From the NCBI GenBank assembly GCA_958430865.1, contig CAUDNR010004076.1, positions 41,412-66,530 of the forward strand: a stretch of 25,119 bases of DNA, given 5' to 3'. Below are positions 17,062 through 25,119 of the stretch, one piece after another (the first letter of the stretch is position 1; each line of letters starts with the position of its first letter). The stretch is from Entrophospora sp. SA101. Taxonomy: Eukaryota; Glomeromycota; Glomeromycetes; Entrophosporales; Entrophosporaceae. A model generated the notes under the pieces. The model saw only the letters and a list, made by a program, of their open reading frames with translations, was not told the DNA's origin and made no database searches. A program made the position numbers and the translations under genes.

Positions 17062-18452
17062 CTAACTTTTATATTTTGATATAAATTCATCATGAAAACT
17101 TCCTTTATCTGATAATATGATGAAACTAGGAATACCATTCTTAACAATGTATTTGGGATGAGATAATGCCTCTTTTAGAATACATTTCTTTCCAATCTTA
17201 ATTAATTTTGGTTTAGCATCCATTCCTCCACTATTTGATGGATCATATTCAAAATAAATTTGTAAATTATTTAATGATCTATATCTGCCATCAACGTCCC
17301 AGGGTGCAGGATTTTCAAAAATTACTTCTAAATGATCAAGAAATGTAGTATCTTCATTAAAAGCTGCAACAAAATCTGACTCTTTGTATTCTGGATATAA
17401 AAAAAAAACAGGCCATATTAATTGTTGTGATTCTGGATGAAGATGAACAGAATGTGGTGAGTCAGGAGCATTCGAAGTTGATTCCATTTGAATATCGCGA
17501 ATCTTTTCAAAAATAATTAAAAGTATTATTATTTTGTAGTTGTTGCAGTTATCGATTGAAATAAAAAATAAAAAACCTTTATCGCCTTTTCCAATGCATT
17601 TTTTTCTTCTCTTTTTTTTAATTCCAATTCTAATTGTTTTCGTCGTTTCTCGTCCAAGACCTTCTTATGGTTTATACATTTTTCCTTCTCTTTTTGCATG
17701 GCAAGGTTATTTGGATCAATCTAATTTTTACTTTTGTTTATAAATTATTACACATACGTAAATGGCTAATAATATAAATGAATGATGAATGGCTAGCATG
17801 TACCAAAAGTGCATGATCACAACAATCCAAAGCCTCATCTAATTTATCAAGCATATATAAAGCTTTTGCAGATCGATAGAATGCTTTGATATTTTTAGGA
17901 TTGATTTTTAATGCCTTCGCACAATCATTTAAAACTCTACGATAATTTTCTATAAACAGAATATATATATATTAATATTTTACTAGCCCACCAATAATGA
18001 TCAATTATTGTTTATACTAACGTAATTCCAAATTGACAGCAGCTCTATTAGTTAAGCAAGCTTCAATTATTTTATTATCTTTGCAATCAGTATCCAATGC
18101 CTTAGTGTAAAAATTTATTGCATCTTGATAATGCGATTTGCCAGATTTGAAACATTCATTTCCTTGATTCTTAAAATTTTCTGCAATTTCTATTTCAACA
18201 TTCAATAACGAGTATAAGGATGATTATGATGTTAAAATAATCAATTATCTAATAAATAAATAAATATACACCTTCTGGTGGTCCATCATAAATCAAAGAT
18301 TGTAAAGCTGACAAAGTAGAATTTTCTTCTCTTTCATCCTCAGGCAGTTCAGTCATAAATAATGGAACTTTGTTGATTTCTTTGAAAAGATTCTCATCTT
18401 TGATTTTACCTAAACCTTCCTTAAATCTTGGTCTTTCTGGCATGTTGGGCAT
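17062..18452 (-). CDS. CNS1: Hsp90 co-chaperone, TPR protein TTC4/Cns1
   Basis: TPR co-chaperone that binds the C-terminal EEVD tails of Hsp90/Hsp70. In yeast Cns1 is essential and helps fold elongation factor 2. Five exons in phase: 18452-18272, 18189-18022, 17949-17804, 17720-17577 and 17502-17062, giving 359 residues (human TTC4 387, yeast Cns1 385). Residues 1-60 hold the family lead (LFKEINKVPLFMTELPED, then LIYDGPPEEIAENFK). TPR motifs span about 62-166: KNQGNECFKSGKSHYQDAIN, ACLTNRAAVNLEL, then NDCAKALKINPKNIKAFYR and LDEALDCCDHALL. A charged helix (about 175-213) follows, and then the C-terminal wheel domain from about 225 (WPVFFLYPEYKESDFV, PAPWDVDGRY, IPSFIILS). ATG 18452 is preferred: MPNMPERPRF begins the conserved part, and the upstream in-frame Mets lie in AT-rich leader. 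Divergent from the cap methyltransferase gene. Confidence 0.93.
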
Positions 18453-20300
<1,848 letters not shown>

Positions 20301-20929
20301 TGATAATAATATTCAAATAATAGATGACTCTTATATATAATCTTATTTATTTTTCACGTTATATTATTTAATTATTGCAGCAAATAAATTGATCATTAAA
20401 GTGTTCCAATAACCCAATAACAAGAACAATGTAAAAGAATTTTGATATAAAATAAATCTTGATTAATAAAAATAAAAAGAAATGAAACAATCCAATAGGA
20501 ACATGAAAATAAGGTGCATATTTTTCAACAAACTAGTTAACATTAAAAGGAAAAAATTCATTCTTAAATTTTGATATATGTAATCACATTCTTTTTATGA
20601 AGCATATCAAACCATTATTAAAAGATAAAGTAAAAATACCATTAATGGTTAACAAAACATTATATGAATATATCGCAGAACCATTTAAATTTATTATAAA
20701 CCTTGTATCTTTTCCTCCTTTTCCTCTAAATTGTAATATATTTTTTTTTGCCTCAAAGGATGATCTAGATCAAATATATTCATATACAGTTACGCCTGAA
20801 ACTTGGACATTTACTACAACCTAATAATTTTTTTATAATATTATAAAAATAAACATTTGATCATAAACATAACAATTTCGAATATTAATATATTAATTGC
20901 ATATCCAGCAGTCGTCTTCCTTGTTATGT
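20301..20929. other. Intergenic stretch with one small plus-strand ORF
   Basis: Mostly AT-rich. An open frame at 20597-20824 (75 codons; LKDKVKIPLMVNKTLYEYIA, then DLDQIYSYTVTPETW) looks partly coding and may be an isolated exon or gene remnant. No family recognised. Confidence 0.25.
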
Positions 20930-21480
20930 ATAAGATTTCAATTCTTTTGGAGCTTGGGTCTTCGCTGGATTAGCTGGTGATGATTGAGCAGCTGGAGCAA
21001 ACGACGTAGTTCCAGGGGCTACTTGTTCAACCAAAGGAATTTGTAAGCTTGTCAATTGTTTTGTAAAATCAACTGTTATACTCGCTTGATATGATGACAA
21101 TTATTCTGAAATTTTGTCCATGACGACGATTAACAGTTTGGAAAGAGATGAAGCTGAATCACCAGCTTAACATGACCAAAAACAACACATCCCAAAAGTG
21201 AGGAACCACCCAATCTGTCAGCTAGTTTTCCTATTCAATTGTAAATCAATCAAATTTAATTAATCAAATAGTTCGTGTATAAATAAAGCAAAAAAAAGAA
21301 AAATTTTAAAAATTGTTTGTATCAATTCGAGTTCTAGCTAAGACACCATGAATATCAGAAGTGGCTAAAAAAGCGTTTTGTCAAGAGTAAGAAGAACCTT
21401 CCAACAATGTTCTATAATTGTATGAGCATCAAAGATAAACCTAGCAAACTTGACTGGTCATAATATTAAACCAACTGAAT
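20930..21480 (-). pseudogene. Decayed gene, product not recognised
   Basis: Minus-strand coding traces run in order but with stops and frame changes: PVKFARFIFDAHTIIEHCWK, LLTLDKTLF, ATSDIHGVLARTRIDTNN (about 21470-21305). After an AT-rich intron-like gap come RLGGSSLL and LGCVVFGHVK, then GDSASSLSKLLIVVMDKISE (about 21225-21110). The last piece is SITVDFTKQLTSLQIPLVEQ followed by a Pro/Ala/Ser-rich tail ending APKELKSYT and a stop at about 20926. A block of roughly 130 residues is recoverable but broken in at least two places. It looks like a once-conserved cytosolic protein; I could not place the family. Confidence 0.45.
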
Positions 21481-21864
21481 TTCTTTGTGTAATTTTAATG
21501 TTCCTTATTACGCGAGAAAATTAATCAAATAATATTAATATTGGTAAAAAAATTTAACAAAAGATGGCGAATCTTTTTAGTCTCTTAACAAATCATTCTC
21601 AGTTGACAACGATAACTAAAATGGACAAGTCAATCGGCCAATATGTAATAATAATAATTATGTTTACAACTTTAGTGTAAATTTCTTCAATTAATGAGCA
21701 ATAGTAAACTAATACTAATAAAGACAATCCCTGATTAATTAATTAATTAATAAACAAGTTGATGGTGGGTTGCTATTAGTTAAAAAACGGATCAAAGACT
21801 GGCTTATCGAATACAATAATTACTGATGGTAATAACGATGAGAATGAATCGAAAGAAGGATTAA

Positions 21865-22212
21865 TTTTTAACTCAAGATTTCTTTTTAAAACAAAAATTC
21901 GTATTAAAAAGTCTCAACATTGGGGGCAAAGACTTCTTGGTTGAGGGTGAAGCTATTGTTGGTGAGCCTAGAATTAGAATTTCATCAATTATTTCTGGAG
22001 CAGTATGTAGGTTATGGAGAATTTTCACTTTGGAGTTGTGTTAAGGAATAATGGAACAGTAGGCATTCAAAAGCATTAGTTGCAGTTATTTTTACAGTAT
22101 AAAATGATTTTTGTGGATCAATAAAATATTTGTCATTGTAGCTTGAATCATCATTGATATTGAGGGTAATTGAGAAAGTGACTGATTTCCTAAGCAAGGA
22201 TGACTTTTCCAA
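21865..22212 (-). other. Minus-strand coding remnant, unidentified
   Basis: 22212-22012 is open (66 codons, MEKSSLLRKSVTFSITLNIN ... LQSENSP). Overlapping it in another frame, the strand continues VKILHNLHTAPEIIDEILIL and SPTIASPSTKKSLPPML down to about 21885. The two frames could be one gene with a shift. No family recognised. The stretch 21481-21864 between this and the previous pseudogene shows nothing I can support. Confidence 0.25.
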
Positions 22213-22361
22213 TTAATTCATCAATAATAATTTCTTTATGAAAAAAAAAAAATTTGAAAACTTTGTATTAATTAAATTAGAAATCAAAAGTCAACTTTTT
22301 AAATAGAATTACAAAAGCTAAAAATAACTACAAGGTAGAATATTAAGTGAGGGTTATTCAT

Positions 22362-22498
22362 TCATAAGGCTAAATCTAATTCTTCCATTTGACCATTATC
22401 ATCACCATCATCATCACCATCATCATCATCATCATCATCTGATACTTTCATTTGATATTCATCATCACCACCATCATCATCACCACCATCACCATCAC

Positions 22499-22561
<63 letters not shown>

Positions 22562-22860
22562 TGCCATCATCATCATCATCAACATCAAGATCATCAGCAT
22601 CAGCATCAGCATCAGCATCAGCATCAGCATCAGCATCAGCATCAGCATCAGCATCAGCATCAACATCAACATCAACAACATCAACATCACCTACATCACC
22701 TACATCATCATCATATTCATGATCATCTCCTCTTCTTCATCATAATAGTCATCACATTATGCTCATCTTCTGAATTGTAGGCTGCATAATGTTGACAAGT
22801 TGGTGCATGATAATGATTACCATCGTTACAAATATTTTCATAATCACCAAGACAACTGTC
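22362..22860 (-). pseudogene. Acidic low-complexity protein, last exon, frame broken
   Basis: After a plausible acceptor (TTTAAACCAG) the minus strand from 22860 reads DSCLGDYENICNDGNHYHAP and TCQHYAAYNSEDEHN. The frame then shifts near 22750; in the next frame come YYDEEEE and, after a further shift, DHEYDDDVGDVGDV. A long Asp-rich tract of DA and DD repeats follows, ending EELDLAL and TGA at 22364-22362. The acidic tail is built on a GAT/GCT microsatellite. Because that microsatellite is open in several frames, only the non-repeat ends are real coding evidence. It may be an intact gene with sequencing slips or a pseudogene. Confidence 0.35.
22393..22700. repeat. Compound trinucleotide/hexanucleotide microsatellite
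   Basis: (ATC)n with CACCAT interruptions from about 22393. There is a near-pure (ATC) run of about 20 units at 22498-22562 and a (GCATCA) run of about 11 units at 22596-22662, then (ACATCA) units. Open frames across it on both strands (Ile, Ser-Ile, Met-rich) are artefacts of the repeat. Confidence 0.95.
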
Positions 22861-23189
22861 CTGGTTTAAAGATTTTTGTTTTTAGGAAAAGATTTTTATG
22901 AAAAGTTTCAAAGGACAATAGAACTGATCAAATACTTACAGCCAGCAAAATTCATAACCGCAGCGGCAACTCATTGGGTCAAACCCTATATCAAACCATG
23001 ATTTTTGTTATGTAACCTATACTATATAGTTTGTGGGATTTATGCAGCAACAAATTGTTCAAGTACTGCGCCTATAAAAATTTGCATAAAATGAATAAAA
23101 ATGATCACCTCTTCCATTTTATGAAGAGTTTCCTGTTGTTTAGATAGGAAATTCACAAATTTTACTGAAGATACAATATGTTATATAAA
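22861..23189. other. Intergenic stretch
   Basis: No gene or clear repeat seen. It could contain upstream exons of the acidic gene, but none is recognisable. Confidence 0.4.
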
Positions 23190-23400
23190 GATACAATATG
23201 GGGCATGTTGCAACAAAACCAGACAAAGTGAACATTGGTATTACCAAGAATTCCAGGGATCAAAATTTGTAATGTGGTTATTAAAAATCTCCCATTTGTT
23301 TGTTATCTTGTTATCCGCTTTTTCCTTAATATTAAGTGATATATAGAATTACTCCTATATAAAAATAATTAATATGAAGCTAATTTACATTAGGTCTACT
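23190..23400 (+). repeat. Inverted copy of the dispersed repeat at 4510-4740
   Basis: GGGGCATGTTGCAACAAAAC through AGGGATCAAAATTTGTAATG and on to GTGATATATAGAATTAC and TTAATATGAAGCTAATT matches the minus strand of 4510-4740. An ATG at 23203 opens MGHVATKPDKVNIGITKNSR, which ends in a stop after 24 codons. Confidence 0.6.
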
Positions 23401-23562
23401 ATGAAACCCAAGAATTATAGTACAATCAGAAGTATTTTGAAGAAACAAGGTGAAAAAATTGCTCCTTATATTTTCAAAATAAATGATACTCAGAAACTTG
23501 AAGCTTATCTAAGAAAAGAAAGGATTACTCATGAATTTACCAAGAAGGAAAAAGAAGAATAA
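23374..23562 (+). CDS. Small lysine-rich hypothetical protein
   Basis: An ATG-started frame of 62 codons (MKLIYIRSTMKPKNYSTIRS; then LKKQGEKIAPYIFKINDTQK; C-terminal KKEKEE). Lysine- and isoleucine-rich; no signal peptide or membrane helix. Its start overlaps the end of the dispersed repeat, so it may belong to a repeated sequence. No family recognised; it may not be translated. Confidence 0.25.
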   Translation: MKLIYIRSTMKPKNYSTIRSILKKQGEKIAPYIFKINDTQKLEAYLRKERITHEFTKKEKEE

Positions 23563-24586
23563 ACATTAAGAAAGAAAACAGAATGAAGGTGTGTTATTAC
23601 CCAACAAAAAGCAGAAATCCTTAGAAGAGAAATGAAATCCTATGATTAATTATTTCTTTTTCATTGGCGTTGGTCATTAAAAATAATAAACATCAATCAT
23701 ATATGCGGATTTTTAACTGTTATTTTGAAAATTTGTAACATTTCCAAAATTTTATAATAATCAATTTTGAATCTTTACAAAAATTTTTTTACTGATATAA
23801 ATGAAAAAAACTCTGATGGCTATTGATTGAGCATTTGGAAATAGAATCACAGAAAGATTATTTTCACAGCCTGCTTGGTTATCAAGCCTTTAGATTTTAA
23901 AGTTTAAACATATTTCATTGGAGTTATAGGATTCCCCGAGAGGGACCAACTGCAATAGGAATTAACTTATTTGGACACTTGTGGAACACTCCGTTCACCA
24001 TATAATTCCCACAATATCAAAAAATTTCTGATAAGCACAGTATTTCTTAAAAATGAAATAAACTATATTTGTGATTGATGATGTTTACTATTTATATTGA
24101 AAAAAAAGTAGTGATATATTTTAAGAATAAGCAATCTTTATTAAGAAAAATTTCAAAGCTATGCATTCACAAATTTTGGTTTTTCTTGTGTTTTGGGGTA
24201 TCTTTATCCATCTGTCCACACAATGGGTATTATCGTTATTTAAAAAATGTTCTCTTGACATTTTCCCCTTTACATCTATATATAATGGAAAAGTTGATAA
24301 ATGAATTGTAAATGAGATATTTTATGCTAAAAAATAATAATGTAATACCTCCAAAAGAGCACCGAATTTTGCAATATGAAACAAATTCCATCTTTCAGAA
24401 TAAGATATTGGTATTCTAAAACTTAATACTTCATATATTCTATATGTTTTAATACAAATAATATCTGTAACATACACCGAAACATTATATTCTAAAAATA
24501 TTGATAAAACTTAGCCCTGTATATATGTAAAAAAATCAGACATCACATGCACAAAAAAATACTTACTATCTGTGAATACTCTGGAT
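23563..24586. other. Gene-free stretch
   Basis: AT-rich. Short open frames such as the one at 24075-24311 lack coding character. No repeat or RNA gene recognised. Confidence 0.45.
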
Positions 24587-25119
24587 TTAAAAGTTTTTTG
24601 CAGTGGTAGTAGTACAATTACCATATTGTGTAAAGTGATAATTTAAATAATCAACGCTATTATGTGCAAGCTTAGAAAAGTCACCTAAATAGTGTGACAG
24701 AGTGTATTCTTTTGGGCTGTAAGATTGTTCATATAAAATAGTTGCTGACTTGTCTTGATATACAACTGCATCATTCTTAGGGACACATCCACTATTGGAT
24801 GGTTTTTGATCATAATTGATATTATATGCTCTATCATTATGTGCCTCATTATCAATTTCACCACTATAACCAACAAAAACATAAAGTTATAAAAGAAAAT
24901 ATCATGAAAGGAAAAAAATATATATAATACATACAATTCTTTTCCTGATACAATTTTGCTAAAAAAAACTGAAAATAAGTCTAGTAGTCAGTAGATAGTT
25001 TGAGTAGACCATGTTTTTTCATTACAATCAACTTGCAAACTGCCATAATGGTAATAAAGAATGAAGTGACAAGAAATTTCTCTAGTCCATAATAATAGTG
25101 GACTTGGATTATCAGCAAG
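24587..25119 (-). CDS. 3' part of an unidentified gene, cut by right edge
   Basis: Three exons join in phase: edge to 25010, 24958-24935 (24 nt) and 24863-24587. Introns are 51 and 71 nt, GT-AG, with a branch-point-like CTGAC in the first. The product reads NPSPLLLWTREISCHFILYY, then HYGSLQVDCNEKTC and KIVSGKEFGEIDNEAHND. The C-terminal part is YNINYDQKPSNSGCVP, YEQSYSPKEYTLSHYLGDF and a tail ending TTTTAKNF before TAA 24589-24587. About 136 residues are visible, rich in Tyr, Asn and Ser with spaced Cys, and no membrane helix is seen. Lack of stops in the last exon, and phase agreement over both introns, support a real gene; the first donor (GTCTAC) is weak. No family recognised. Confidence 0.5.

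Noticed and set aside
22448..22745. Open frames of poly-Met, poly-Ile and Ser-Ile
   Set aside because: Artefacts of the ATC/GCATCA microsatellite. Only the Asp-frame with non-repeat ends was kept, at low confidence.

Overview
The window is AT-rich eukaryotic DNA (visibly well over 70% A+T). Genes are split by many short GT-AG introns (about 50-270 nt) and lie among decayed gene pieces, MITE-like elements and microsatellites. Protein content and gene style fit a fungus, most likely an early-diverging or arbuscular mycorrhizal (Rhizophagus-like) one. The organism is an inference; no rRNA or tRNA gene was seen.

Layout. 1-1157 (minus): N-terminal part of a SulP sulfate/anion permease that runs off the left edge. 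1158-4930: mostly non-coding, with a Tc1/mariner-like non-autonomous element, a decayed SMC5 N-terminus that has lost its Walker A lysine, and an unidentified cluster of minus-strand exons. 4935-9835: a tandem duplication carrying the most notable genes. These are two minus-strand, two-exon genes for type I membrane proteins: signal peptide, Cys/Pro-rich and Thr-rich ectodomain, one transmembrane helix, and a cytoplasmic domain that reads as the Nup98/Nup145 autopeptidase fold. The intracellular domains are almost identical and the ectodomains unlike, and the autoproteolytic His-Phe-Ser motif reads Asp-Phe-Thr in both. A 151-bp MITE sits at the junction between the copies. 9836-15666: gene-poor, with a ~115-bp-period tandem repeat, a pogo/Tigger-type element with TA target duplication and repeated subterminal motifs, a small inverted-repeat element and a degraded fragment with a TnpB/Fanzor-like RuvC-I motif.

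15667-20300: a compact housekeeping block. It holds the 20S proteasome alpha-1 subunit (PSMA6/Scl1, plus), the Hsp90 co-chaperone TTC4/Cns1 (minus, convergent, stop codons separated by 59 bp) and mRNA cap guanine-N7 methyltransferase (Abd1/RNMT, plus, divergent from TTC4 across 336 bp). All three were rebuilt exon by exon with consistent phase. 20301-25119: decayed coding pieces, a GAT/GCT microsatellite coding for an acidic tail, a dispersed repeat shared with 4510-4740, and the 3' part of an unidentified three-exon gene leaving the right edge.

The housekeeping genes are not functionally linked to the membrane-protein pair. The pair looks like part of a lineage-specific, possibly receptor-like family with a constant inside and a variable outside.
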